This document shows positions 1 to 11,652 of a stretch of DNA of 64,000 nt, piece by piece. This stretch comes from Plasmodium malariae (taxonomy: Eukaryota > Apicomplexa > Aconoidasida > Haemosporida > Plasmodiidae). The notes beneath the pieces were generated by a model, which saw only the letters and a program-made list of their open reading frames with translations, was not told the DNA's origin and ran no database searches. Positions within the stretch are counted from its first letter, which is position 1; every line of letters starts with the position of its first letter. The stretch spans positions 1,736,001 through 1,800,000 of the forward strand of contig NC_041788.1 in NCBI RefSeq assembly GCF_900090045.1, read 5' to 3'. The position numbers and the translations under genes were made by a program.

Positions 1-56
1 AGATATAACAAAAAAATACATTAAAAAAAAAATTAATAGTGTTTACATATTAACAG

Positions 57-1246
57 TGGGAATAAGTGAATATTTTAGAGGTCTAAATTTAGCTTCCTAT
101 CTCATTGATTATACTTTGTTTTATTTTTATTTCATTATATATAGAATATTTTTGTATAATAATAAAATTTACTGTTACATAGATAATGATGCATTTTATA
201 GTTTATCTAATAATTTAAAAGACGAATGTACAACAAATGATACGTTTGACGAGGGTATACTATCAGACAGTTCTATGGACGAGCTTTGCACAATTTTAAA
301 TGATGAAAAAGTTTTATCAGACATTGAAATGAAACATCATCGCTTTTGTCAATATGGAAAAGATATGGAAGAAGAAAAATTACACAGGAAAATGGAAAAA
401 GTACAAAGAGAAAACCTAAAAAGCAGGGAATATAATAAAATGTGTGAAAAAACAAATGGAAATAAAGAAAATGAATTAATAAAGCAAATGGGGCATGTGT
501 TAGGGAATCATTGTGATATTATTAATACAAATCTGTATAATAATATGACAAATGGAGTAGATATTACAAAGGGGGTAAGAAGTAAAGAAGAGACGTTAGG
601 TAATATCAGTCCCTGTGATATCTCTGGTGAGGCTACTAAGGATCATTACAAATTACAAAATACAAATTTTTGCACAATTCAAAGAGATGATTTAAAGAAT
701 ATGAATAATAGTACGAATAATGGTAACAAATGTAAAAATAAACGGAATAGAGAAAGATCAAAAAACTACAGCATATGCAACGGGGTAATAGGGGCATGCT
801 ATAAACAAATTATACTGAATGACTATTTACATTATTTGTATGATATTATTCATAATAAAAATTCAGAAATAATAACAAACGGAGAGATTCCAAAAAAAAA
901 AAAAATTTCATACATTGTTAATTTCCCCCCATATAATAATCCTAGGTACTGCTCTGGCATAAATAGTAAAATTTTAGATTTCTTTTTAAATAACTTTTGT
1001 GCTCATAATTTAAAAGACAGACCTTTTTTTTACTTGAGAAATGTAAAAACCAAGAGGTCACATATCTATAATAATGATGAAGATGCATCAATTCCTTTAT
1101 ACATCTATTTGCATGTAATAGATTATAATAAAGCCGCTATAAATTTATACAATAAATTAAATTTTGATTACATTTACACGTATGAAAATTTTTATGATAT
1201 AAACAAGATAACGTTTTCGTCATATTTGTATGCATACTTCTTTTAA
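57..1246 (+). CDS. NAA60/HAT4-like GNAT N-acetyltransferase, last exon (5' end outside window)
   Basis: GNAT-fold acetyltransferase. The closest family match I recognise is NAA60 (HAT4), which acetylates protein N-termini at Golgi membranes. The reading frame has no ATG. It opens directly after an acceptor (AG at 55-56), so this is a downstream exon of a gene starting to the left. The first residues, GISEYFRGLNLASYLI, align with the acetyl-CoA-binding motif A of NAA60 (LGVVKEFRKHGIGSLLL type). The last 50 residues contain IYLHVIDYNKAAINLYNKLNF, matching the NAA60 block with YLHV...N..AI.FY...F. Between these two halves lie about 280 residues of Lys/Asn/Glu-rich low complexity. This is a large insert within a fold that is normally continuous. 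The Gly of the R-x-x-G-x-G/A motif is Asn here (R-G-L-N-L-A), so catalytic competence is not certain. Family assignment is good; exact orthology is inference. Confidence 0.72.
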
Positions 1247-2159
1247 ATTAGGATACGTGTGCATGTGAGTTCGTGCGTTTGTTACCTATACCTACCTGTA
1301 TATGTATATATATATATAGGTATAAATACGAAATACACTGTTTATGTAAATTTGCCGTAAGTAAATACAAAACAGGAGGAAAAAAGGTATTTTTTAAATA
1401 TAGAATAATGAAGAAATATCTTTTCACTCCATGTAGGGCAAGTAAAAATTCTCGACATATAATTTGAAAGAAGTTACAATATAAAAAGAAATAATACAAA
1501 AAAGGTTTATTAGAAATTTTAATTAAAAGCTCATCAGAATTATTTGTTTGTGATTTTTATTATTATAATATTTTTTTAATATTATTCTGTCTCAAAAATA
1601 GCATATATACACATGTATATATACAGAAATGTACACATATATATATATATATATATATATATGTATCGCTTACATGCATTTGAGAATAAACCAACGTTTT
1701 ACATTACTATATCTAAAATTGTTCCAAATAGGCATGTGAGTATTGTTGTAAAAACTGTTTTCTTTAAAATAAAAAGTGTTAAATGTTGTAATATAAGGCA
1801 TATTACATATTTAAAAAAAAAAAAAAAAAAAGAAAAAAGAAAAAAGAAAAAAGAAAATATAACATTGAATGTACATATATAGAGTTGCATATAGACAAAT
1901 AATGTGTGTCACCGTACACAAAAAAAAAAATTAATATTTAAAAAGGACAAAACCTTAAAAAGGAGTACTTTACTCCCCTGGAACACATAAAGAAAAAAAA
2001 AAAAAAAAAAGCAAAACAGCGAATAACACAATATAAAAGAGAACAAAATTAAAGAAAATGCTTTACAAGGAAAGGATATATATATATATATATATAAATA
2101 GATAATGCTACTTTGCAATAAGATGACGCAGAAAAAAATTATTTTTTTTAATTTATAAT
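1247..2159. other. Convergent intergenic spacer, AT-rich
   Basis: Lies between the 3' ends of the acetyltransferase (+) and the RAP protein (-). It holds (TA)n tracts near 1308-1320, 1637-1663 and 2076-2096, plus poly(A) runs near 1811-1830 and 1995-2010. The small open frames here are low complexity. No gene or structured RNA is seen. Confidence 0.7.
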
Positions 2160-4493
2160 CTATACATATATATCCATTAATTCCAGCGGACCATGGAATT
2201 TACCTTTTTCATTCATGATGGTAGTACACTTTGAAAACTTTGTATGCCGCAAAATACAGTTCAAATATTTCAATTTTTCCTGTTCATTTTGACACTTTGT
2301 AAAAGAATCATGGCAAATTAAAATTTCATTAAATCCTTCTTTCTTTAGATGATTAATTTTATTCATTTCAAAATTTTTTTGAGAAACTTGTTCATACGAT
2401 GGGTATAATTTCCAGCCATTTTTCCAATCTAGATATATTTTATGAAAAGGGTCACAGATATGTAAAATATATGGCCCATGAGTAAAAGTTATAAATTTGT
2501 AGTTTAACATTTTCATGTATTTTTTTAAAATATAAATTAATTTTTCTCCTTGCATATTCTTATTAAAAGTACATGAAATGTTTTTAACTTTTTGAAGAAA
2601 ATTCTTGTAATCATTAGGAAAAAGACAATATATGCTTTTGAAATCGTGCTTTAGGTGCATTTCAATTATTTTTAAATTAAAAAATAATTTCTCCTTTTTG
2701 TAAGTACTCTCTGTCGTATCATCAACATAGTTTTCATTATATCTAATAAGTTCGCTCTTGTTGCGATATTCTTCCTCTGCATTTTCTAACGTGTCTTCTA
2801 CTACTTCTCCTACTACTCCTTCTACTACTTCTACTGCTCCTTCCTCTTCTTCTTCCGTTATGCAAAAGTTTTCGTTTTTCAACTCACCATTTACTTCTTT
2901 TGTATATACATTACCATTCTTAAATTTTGCATTGACATTTCTAAAAGTTAGAAGATTATTATCCTTTAATGAATTTTTATCTAGACTAATTTCCATGATA
3001 TTTTTTTTTTTTTTATTGTCTTCATATGTAAATGTATCAAAGTTTTCTATTAAATTGTTTATTACACTATCATCATTTGAAGCACTGAATTCATGCACAT
3101 TGGTCTTTTTCGTACTCTCTTCCTTCACATTTTTATTTTTAAAATTGCTTGTTTTGAATAAACTTTTTTTCACTTTCATAAATTTATTTAAATATTTAAA
3201 AGTTAAGAATATATTTTTCTGAGATATAAGGTTGTACTGCACCATCTTTTTAAATAAATTAATTAGATGACTTATTTGATTAAAGCTTGCGATTTTTTTG
3301 GAATATATAACATTAATTTTAAAAAATAATTTTTCTGAACTTATAAATAAGGGGACAACTGGAATAACTTGGCATATGGCTTCACACGGTAATTGAGAAA
3401 GTTTACTAATTGTATTAATCAGTACTATTTTAACAAATATAGAATCTATATAATTTAAATAATAAGAGTTCATTAGTATCAAATATAAGTGATATGTCCT
3501 AATTTTTTTTACTCTTTTAATTATTTCAAAACATAAATTATTAAAATATCTTCCATTATAAAATTTACTTTTGTTATATCCATAAAAAAGTCTGCATAAG
3601 TAATGGTTGTTCAGAATATTTATATTTTGAAGAAAAAATATGGAAAGTATATTAAATATATTTTTTACATATTCATTGCACACAAACTCGTTATGTTCAT
3701 AGTCCTTGTCAGATATGTTTGTGTAGATGAAGTGATCTTTCTCAAATAGATCACTCGTGCTAGTGTAACTATTACTATTGTAAGTTAGTTCGCTTTCTCC
3801 TGATTTTTTTGTTTCTCCTTTTTCTTCTTTTTTTCCTTTTATTTCCTTTTCAATCCCTATTACCCCCTTTCTCTTTACATTATTTATTGTCTTCTTTGAG
3901 AATAGATTACTCTCAGCAAATACACGTCCTTCACTACAATACATATTATTTCTTTCTTTATTTAAAACATTCTCCTTTATTTTGTCCAATCTTTCTTCAT
4001 ATTTTTTCTTTAAAAAAAAATAAGAATTAATGTAACAGATGTTTAAATAGACTTTCACTAAATCATGTATATCAAAAAAAGGATTTTTTGTGTTACCTTC
4101 TGTTTGATAACATTTCGAATTTAATATATTTTTTTCATTTTGATTAAAGTCCGTCGTGATGCAATTTATACTATTTATTACTTTAATTTGCAATTCTTGC
4201 ATTATACTATTTAAAACGTCTAAATTTAACAATTTATTCTTGCTGCCATATCCTATATAATATAAAAATTCCCTATTATTTAAATTTTTTACATTAATTT
4301 GTTTAAAATTATCAAACTTTTCCTTTGGAAAAGAGAATTTTTCCCTACTTACATTACGTTCTCTTTCATTTTTATTAATAAAATTACTACTTTTATTACT
4401 TACTGTGCTGAAACAATTTTTTTCATTTCTTCTTCCTAATTTTCTCATTCTCACTTTTAAGACAAACATCTTGTTAATTTTCATTGCATCCAC
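2160..4493 (-). CDS. RAP-domain protein, putative (mitochondrial RNA-related)
   Basis: A single-exon 777-residue protein. The C-terminus (about residues 670-750) has the features of a RAP domain: a hydrophobic strand GPYILHICDPFHKIYLDW, an aromatic segment (KNGWKLYPSYEQ), NHLKKEGFNEILICHDSF, and a final KLKYLNCIL. RAP domains are an RNA-binding, endonuclease-like fold. They are greatly expanded in apicomplexans, where most RAP proteins act on mitochondrial rRNA fragments and transcripts. The N-terminus is basic and nearly free of acidic residues for about 25 positions (MKINKMFVLKVRMRKLGRR), consistent with a mitochondrial presequence. The middle is helical and Leu/Asn/Lys-rich, as in other FAST/RAP proteins, with a Glu/Val-rich acidic insert near residues 546-578. 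It is divergent from the dynein gene at 5174. RAP assignment is strong; targeting and RNA role are inferred from the family. Confidence 0.8.
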   Translation of the reverse strand: MDAMKINKMFVLKVRMRKLGRRNEKNCFSTVSNKSSNFINKNERERNVSREKFSFPKEKFDNFKQINVKNLNNREFLYYIGYGSKNKLLNLDVLNSIMQELQIKVINSINCITTDFNQNEKNILNSKCYQTEGNTKNPFFDIHDLVKVYLNICYINSYFFLKKKYEERLDKIKENVLNKERNNMYCSEGRVFAESNLFSKKTINNVKRKGVIGIEKEIKGKKEEKGETKKSGESELTYNSNSYTSTSDLFEKDHFIYTNISDKDYEHNEFVCNEYVKNIFNILSIFFLQNINILNNHYLCRLFYGYNKSKFYNGRYFNNLCFEIIKRVKKIRTYHLYLILMNSYYLNYIDSIFVKIVLINTISKLSQLPCEAICQVIPVVPLFISSEKLFFKINVIYSKKIASFNQISHLINLFKKMVQYNLISQKNIFLTFKYLNKFMKVKKSLFKTSNFKNKNVKEESTKKTNVHEFSASNDDSVINNLIENFDTFTYEDNKKKKNIMEISLDKNSLKDNNLLTFRNVNAKFKNGNVYTKEVNGELKNENFCITEEEEEGAVEVVEGVVGEVVEDTLENAEEEYRNKSELIRYNENYVDDTTESTYKKEKLFFNLKIIEMHLKHDFKSIYCLFPNDYKNFLQKVKNISCTFNKNMQGEKLIYILKKYMKMLNYKFITFTHGPYILHICDPFHKIYLDWKNGWKLYPSYEQVSQKNFEMNKINHLKKEGFNEILICHDSFTKCQNEQEKLKYLNCILRHTKFSKCTTIMNEKGKFHGPLELMDIYV

Positions 4494-5173
4494 AGGTTAG
4501 TCATTCGTTTAGTGATAACTTGGCATGCACAGTACATATATGACATATACGCATAAACATATATTTATATATGTATATGTGTATGTATATATAACATTTA
4601 AGCATTTTTTATAATCTTATTTTTTCCCTTTATATGAGCTTTCCTTATCTTCATCTTAAATTGTTGCTCGGCAGTGTGAAAAAAAAAAAATTTTATGAAT
4701 TTTTCACTTTCTCTTTTTTTTTTTTTTTTTTCGTGTGAATCTTGCCTATTCCACATATGAGAATATTAAAAATATCAAAAAATGTAGTGATGTTATTTTA
4801 AAAATAATGCGAATATTTTATTACTATTTCTATATGCATATTTGAGTGTTAGAAAAAGCGCAAAATTATAAAAACCACAGCTTTAACAATAGGTATTTTT
4901 ATTACATTTTTCAGAATAAAATGTGTATATATGTATATATATATGTACGTATATAACACAATGGATTCAAAGTTGTTTTTATTACCATTTATATAGGGAA
5001 TCCTGGAAATGCACAATATCTAGAACCTCATATCTGTAATATGAACGTGCATATATTTGCATGTGCATTGTAAGGATATTTATTGCAAAATATAGAAAAT
5101 ATATTGTACACGTGTTTCTATTATAATACACAACTGAGAACTCTATAAAACTTATCAACAATAATAAGTAACA
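4494..5173. promoter_or_regulatory. Divergent upstream region (RAP protein / dynein intermediate chain)
   Basis: About 680 bp separate the two start codons, which face away from each other, so both promoters must lie here. It contains poly(A) at 4680-4690, poly(T) near 4713-4731 and short TA-rich palindromes (for example 4925-4945). No specific factor site can be named from the sequence. Confidence 0.5.
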
Positions 5174-5642
5174 ATGGAAGAAGGTTTGAGCACTATTAAA
5201 AAAATTAAAAGCAATATGAGCAAAATTTGCTTTAACAAGTCGAATAAGCTGAATGCTGATTTTAAAGGTAAACACATATAAGTATATATATAAATAGTGT
5301 TATAAATAGTATATGAAACTTTTTAACAAAAAATATCTTCAAAATGAATAAACAAGAAAAAAAATTTTACAGTAACTTTATATGTCTTTCTTACTTTGAA
5401 GATGATCATATTGAGATAATCTTAGATAACAAAAACATAACACCAAAGCCGATATATTTCAGTTTTCAAGAAACGGAAACAAAGAAATCGTTTGATCAAA
5501 TTGGTGAGAGCCACATAAGCATCTGATGAAATAGGGGTGTGCTTCTTATGTGAACACATGCATAAAAGTTATTTCCTCCACCTCCTATTTCTTTCTTTTA
5601 ATAAGAAAAAGGTTTTGTTAGAAAATTAGGCAAATACGTACG

Positions 5643-5676
<34 letters not shown>

Positions 5677-8600
5677 ACCTCTCTTCCCTTCACTAGACCA
5701 TTTACTAAAACATTTTGATGATAAAAATGAGGGAGACACCAAAAAAGATGGTATAACAGAATCATACGATCATGAAAAAATAAGGGGCATATTAGACGAA
5801 AATTTAAAAATATCACTAGAAAAAAAAAAGTATATACATAGAGATGTAAAACTAAGAAGCCCATTAAAATACGTTCAAGATGAAAAAGATATTTTAGAAT
5901 CTTATGATGGTAAAATTATATCGTCAATTTTATTGTACATTTGTTGTAGTTCTTTTTTTTTTTTTTTTTTTGCTTCTTCAACCTTTCATATTTATTCTCC
6001 TATATATATTATTCAGAAATTTTATTAAGCGAAACAGAAACAATAACTCTATTAAATATACCAAATGTAATAAATGATATAGAAGAAGAAAAATTGATAA
6101 TTGAAGAAAAAAATAAAAGATATGAAAAATTATTAAATAATGATGAGAATAATTACATAAATAAGTCAATGCAAACTTTAAATGTATTCAGAAAAAATAA
6201 GGATGTGTATGTTTCTACTATTAGCAAGCAAAATAGAAGCTCCCAAACGAATTTATATGAATTGTACAAATTATCCATACGAAACCCTTCAGACATGTTA
6301 AATTATAAGAAATAAAAAAAAAAAAAAAAAAATTAAACATTTAAATAGTTAAACACATAAATGAATTAGTCACTTTAAAGGTGTGTGTAGTAACAGCTGT
6401 AATTCTAGCATAAGTTCGCTTCTTTTATGCTAATTCATGGTTATATATTCTAACGCAGTTTTGTTCATTTCTGGATATGCATACCTATATACATATATAT
6501 ATATACACTTATATGTATAATATGGGTATGTGCGTCTATTTGTTCCCTCGTACAGATCAGAATTATTGCACAAAAAATTCATAAAATATAGAAACAAAAA
6601 GTTGAAAAAGATAATGGATGAATATGGAGACTCCTTAAACATTAACGAACGAATAATTTTAAAAAAGAACATGTGGGTTCAAGTAGTTGACAAAAATGTT
6701 GTTGATAACAAACATACAACAATCATACCGAAATCTTTTTATAAATCTAAAAAGAATAACACCTCCCTTTTTAATACACTGTTCTTAACAAAAAACATGT
6801 CTCGAACATTATCAAATAAAAGCAGAACATTCAGAACTAAGAACAGATTTAAAAACATGAAAACGATGAAATTTTTAACAAGTAACTTTTTTATTCCCCC
6901 CTCCCCTTCTTTTTTATTATTCTTTTTGTACTAGCTACAAAGAGAAAAGTAGTGAAATTAATCTAAAAGTTATATACACTTAGAGTTTAATAAACTTCCT
7001 AAATGTTTTTTAGTATTGTGGAACTACTTACAAAAAAATAAGAAAATAGAGCAAAATGTGTGTTTATCTACATACAAAACTCTTTCCTTACCCTTCCCCA
7101 TTTATATATTTTTCGTACCCTTTCTTTCATGTTACTCTTTTAAAGGTAGTTTTAGCGAAGATGAATATTTAATTAAGTCAATAATTAAAAAGAAAAAAGA
7201 GCAGAATGATAATACAGAGGAAGGTCAAGAATATATAGAAGACTCAAGTGTTATGCCATGGCAAATAAATAATCCAAAAAAAAATTTTAATAAAACAAGT
7301 TTTGTACAAATATTAAAAACTATTGAAAAACATATAGTACAAAACATTTATTCTTATGAGCAAATGATTTATAAAAACATTAACGTAAATTATTTATCAA
7401 CAAAAAGAAAAGATAACACCATAAAGATGTTCGACGGGGAAAATTATGATGCTCTTACCAATCCAAATATTAACTATAAAAAAAAAAAAATTATTGTAAA
7501 AATTAAGATTAAAAATAATTTTAAAAAGTTAATAAATTTTCATTTAATTAACAAGGATACTGATACAATTAATGAAGCTAGAAATTCTGGAAGGGACATA
7601 AATGAAAGAAGTGATAATAATTTGGTTGTTTTTCTCAATAATAATTTAAGTGACATGGATTATACTAATCTACTAAAAGAACGTTTAGATATTTTATCAA
7701 AGAGAAAAAAAAAAAAAATTAATAAAGAAATTTTATCTAACAAATTAAGGAAAGAAATCAGAAAGAGAATTAAAAAAAAAAAAAAAAAGGAAAAAACTAC
7801 AGACAAGAAGGAGGATTCTAGCACAAATCTACACATGCAGAATGTAAGTGATCAGAATAAAAATTCGGATAATAAAAAAGAATTAACCATAGAAATAGGA
7901 ATAGAAGGTGAGAATAAACCTGAAAAAGATCATCAAATATTAGATATTATAACAAATGAAGAGAGCAAAGAAGATAAGATAAATAAAATAAATACGTTAA
8001 TCATAGATGATGTTTTAAAAAATAATTGTAATGAAGAAAAAAAAAAACAAATTTCAGTAAAAGAAAATATAGAGAAAAAAAGAATATCATATGTAATAAA
8101 AAAGAAAGAAAAATTTTCATCTATAAATGGTAATAGAATAAAAATAAGTACTGAAGTTAAGCAAGATGATTACTCATCTAAGTATAACTATGACAATGAT
8201 GACATAGTATATTATAAGCAGAATGGAGAATATAATGAAAACAGGGAAAACAATATGCTATATAATTCGAAAGTAAAAAAATATATAAAGAATATATCAA
8301 TAGATAAACTGTTTCAGTTTCATTATAAAAATTTAGAGAAAATAGTAACATCAATAGATACAAATAAGTTCTATCAAGATTACATAACAGCTAGCTATTC
8401 TAACACTTTAGATATTGGTAGTTTTCAAAATAGTAAGGGAAATATTGCTATATTTAGTTTCCTCAATCCAACATACCCATTAAAATTATATAACTTAAAT
8501 ACGAGTGTTATGAAAATTAAATATTCTAATATTAATCCTAATATTTTAGTAGCTGCATTGTGTAATGGGCATATTGATATTTACGATATTAGAAATAGTG

Positions 8601-9873
8601 ATAAGTCTCCTGTTCTGAAATCAACAACAATAAAAAATTATTATGAAAACTGTTTTGAACCTATTTACGATTTCTCTTTTAAAAATAGTTTTGCTACCAA
8701 TAATACATTAGAAAGCGTTTTTTATTCAGCACATGAAAATGGGTTTGTATATCAATGGAACATAGAAAAAGAATTAAAAAATAAAGAAATTTTGTATTTA
8801 AAAAATAAAAAAAATGATTTATATCAAGATTTATCATCTGTATTTGAAAATAAAAATCATGCGAATAAACCATTTAATTCGTCCATAACATGTATCGATA
8901 TAGATAACTATATGCACCATGATCAAGATTTTATTATGAGCAATATAGGGAAAGACTCTTCGAACAATTTAAATGAAAAGGGAAAACTTTATGACCACCT
9001 TACTGAGAATTGTGCAAATAGGAAAAATCAGGAATCAGTAGATGAACAGAAACAAATAGTTAATCATGTGTGTGAAGGGATAAATAATAAAGCAGAGAAC
9101 ACTGTAGCAATGAATGATATAGATGTGAATAATATAGCAGATCATAAGAGTAATGATGTGGTGGAAAAGTATACTAAACAGATATCAAAGGAAGAAGAGT
9201 TACTGAATCACTATAAGAACATCACGGAAAATATTATTGACAAGAAAATCAAACCGACGCATTCGTACTACTACCTAGGTTAGTGCATATCATACTTGTA
9301 GAAGTGCCCACAGACATACATACATAAATACGTACATAAATACGTACATAAATACATACATATATATATATATATATATACATGTGTGTACGTATAAAGC
9401 ATTTTAAATACATTTTTATGGTACATTTCTTTATTTATATATTTAATATTTTAAACATGTTGCAAAAATATATTCATAATAGCAACGCATTTATACAAAG
9501 AACATGCACCTATGGTGGGGACATTTGGAATGTACTACATTATTTTTGCTTTTCACAAAATTAGGTACAAAGAATGGCATAATATACAGGTGTAATAGCT
9601 GCTATCAAAAATCCTATTTAAATTATTATGTTGCACATTTTGGTACTGTTAATAAAATTAAAATAAATAAATTTGATCATGATATTTTTCTAAGTGCTGG
9701 AGATGACTGCACAGTAAAGTTATGGAGTAAGTTCTGCAATAATCAAATTACAACATTTAAATCGAAGAATTCCTTTTCCTCAATCAACGATATATTATGG
9801 TAATTCAAAAATGCATACTAATAATGAAAAAAAAAAAAAAATATATAGATAAATAAATGTACATATAAATGTT

Positions 9874-9926
<53 letters not shown>

Positions 9927-10369
9927 CTTTTTCTTGACGGTTCAGGTTACCTAATAATTCTACATCCTTTATCTGCTGCTCTGATGACGGCAGGGTAGAA
10001 TTATGGGACTTCGATTTTTTTTCAAAGGACCCTTTAATTATTTTCTACCCTAATCCTGTCGAGTCATCAAGAATTATATCCCTAAAGTATGAACATTACT
10101 ATTGCATTAAGTTAATGTGTATAAATATAAATATATATATACATATATATATGTACGCACGTTTCAGTTTTTGCCTATATATTTTTACACTCCTTTTCTT
10201 CCTCTTAAGAATGTTCAACAAAAATGACATATTGCTGTGTGGAGACAACTTAGCAAATGTATCGATGACGAAAATAAAAAATTTGTTTAACCCAGAATTA
10301 GATGACTATGAACAAAAGATGAAGTTAACAAATTGTCTAAAAAATTTAGATACCTATGACTATTTCTAA
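5174..10369 (+). CDS. Axonemal dynein intermediate chain, WD40 (DNAI4/WDR78- or DNAI1-like), nine exons
   Basis: Intermediate chain of a flagellar dynein, expected in male gametes, the only flagellated Plasmodium stage. The model I derive is 5174-5267, 5357-5503, 5697-5909, 6017-6296, 6556-6881, 7146-9278, 9565-9799, 9946-10086 and 10210-10369. All introns are GT-AG and phases close to 1242 residues. The N-terminal block ETETITLLNIPN...EEEKLIIEEKNKRYEKLL followed by SMQTLNVF resembles the pre-propeller segment of DNAI4/WDR78. Residues about 380-760 are Lys/Asn/Glu-rich filler. Residues about 770-1230 are a divergent WD40 propeller: IAIFSFLNPTYPLKLY, NPNILVAALCNGHIDIYDIR, GTKNGIIYRC, LSAGDDCTVKLWS, SFICCSDDGRVELWDF. 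The exon 4 donor is ambiguous (6296 or 6263, both phase 2). Intron 7 holds a long (TA)n tract. The LC8 light chain at 54105 is a likely dynein partner. Dynein IC is firm; the DNAI4 versus DNAI1 choice is tentative. Confidence 0.85.
9878..9922. repeat. (TA)n microsatellite in dynein IC intron 7
   Basis: About 22 uninterrupted TA units lie in the intron that ends at the acceptor at 9944-9945. It is probably length-polymorphic. No function is implied. Confidence 0.9.
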
Positions 10370-10809
10370 ATATATATATATATATATATATACATACATA
10401 CATACATACATATATATTCTCATTTGTTTTTATTTAAGCTAAATAGCTTTTGTCAAATTTGGTTTAGCATGGGTGGCCTTTATTTTAACGCATATACCTT
10501 TTTAATATATCTATTATTACATTTAATAGCAAGTTTTTTTATTATATCACCTTTATCCAAATCGTTTAGCATAATTTCATATCTTGATTAGCAAGCACTT
10601 GTATTATGTTTAATTAAATATGTAATTATTACTGCAAACATGTAAAAACTTATTTTTACGAAACATTTTTTTCTAACGTAAACTGTAAAGCGCCGTTATT
10701 TAAGCATATTAATAATAGTATGTACATGTATATATAAATATATATATATGTGAATTCATCTTTTGGTTCACGGTCGTCTTACGATCAAGTTCCTCAATGG
10801 TATGTTAAC

Positions 10810-10842
<33 letters not shown>

Positions 10843-11652
10843 TGTTAACGTTTGAAAGAATAATACCGTTTTTGGTAGTTTCCACAATATTAAATTATAG
10901 TCTCTTAATTCTTAGAAAATAGGTAAAATTTTGAATTAAAAACTTACTAAAAATAATATCAAAAATATTAAATAAGTTAATAAATATCTCCTGGAAAAAT
11001 ATTATAAGCTCTATTTGTTTTTTGTGAAAAGCGTATTTATTTAAAAAAAAAAAAAAAAAAAAAAATATGAACCAAATGTTGGGCTAAAAAGTTGTGAAAT
11101 ATAAATAAGTGTGCGTTATTTTCGTATTTTTATATTTACTTATATATTATTTTGATTATATTATAACACTGTAACTCTTTAATTGCACACACCAATTTAA
11201 CTTGCTGTGTTAAGTATATACATACATTATTGACACATTTTTTAAGTTATAATTATTCTTCGCTCTTTTTATGTGAACGCATTTTTTGCGCAAGTAATAC
11301 ATATAACTTTAGTATAGAAAAATATAAACAATAATGTATAAAGCATAGAGTTGGACTAAAACGTGCAATATGAATAATAGGCATATATAAATCACGTATG
11401 ATAAGAGTGTTTTTTTATTTTTCAAGCTGTTGCAAAAGTTAAGAAGGATGTGAAGTATAACTTTGTAAAAAGTAGGGGAAATAAATTAATATTGTGACTG
11501 TAAGGGCGTTATATGTGTTTTTTGTGCCCAATTATTTTGGATATGTTAAATATTTTAATTAATGACAAATAAAGATTTGAAAGGAAAATAAAAGATAAAA
11601 TAAACAAATGTTTTTTTTAAAAAAAAAAATATATAAAAAAAAGGCATAAAAT
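10370..11652. other. Intergenic spacer between dynein IC and TPR protein
   Basis: This is the 3' flank of the dynein gene and the upstream region of the TPR gene, which are transcribed in the same direction. A TA/CATA microsatellite sits at 10370-10412. Poly(A) tracts lie at 10809-10837 and 11043-11064. No open frame of note and no structured RNA is seen. Confidence 0.7.

Noticed and set aside
4982..5275. 97-aa minus-strand open frame overlapping dynein IC exon 1
   Set aside because: It is antisense to a well-supported exon and has no recognisable features.
6297..6315. In-frame stop after exon 4 read as the end of a separate small gene
   Set aside because: Splicing at 6296 (or 6263) in phase 2 joins smoothly to 6556, and the N-terminal block matches dynein intermediate chains, so one gene is the simpler reading.
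9382..9564. 60-aa open frame before dynein IC exon 7
   Set aside because: It is intronic sequence. The correct join is 9278 to 9565, giving YYYLGTKNGIIYRC, and this frame is a different phase.
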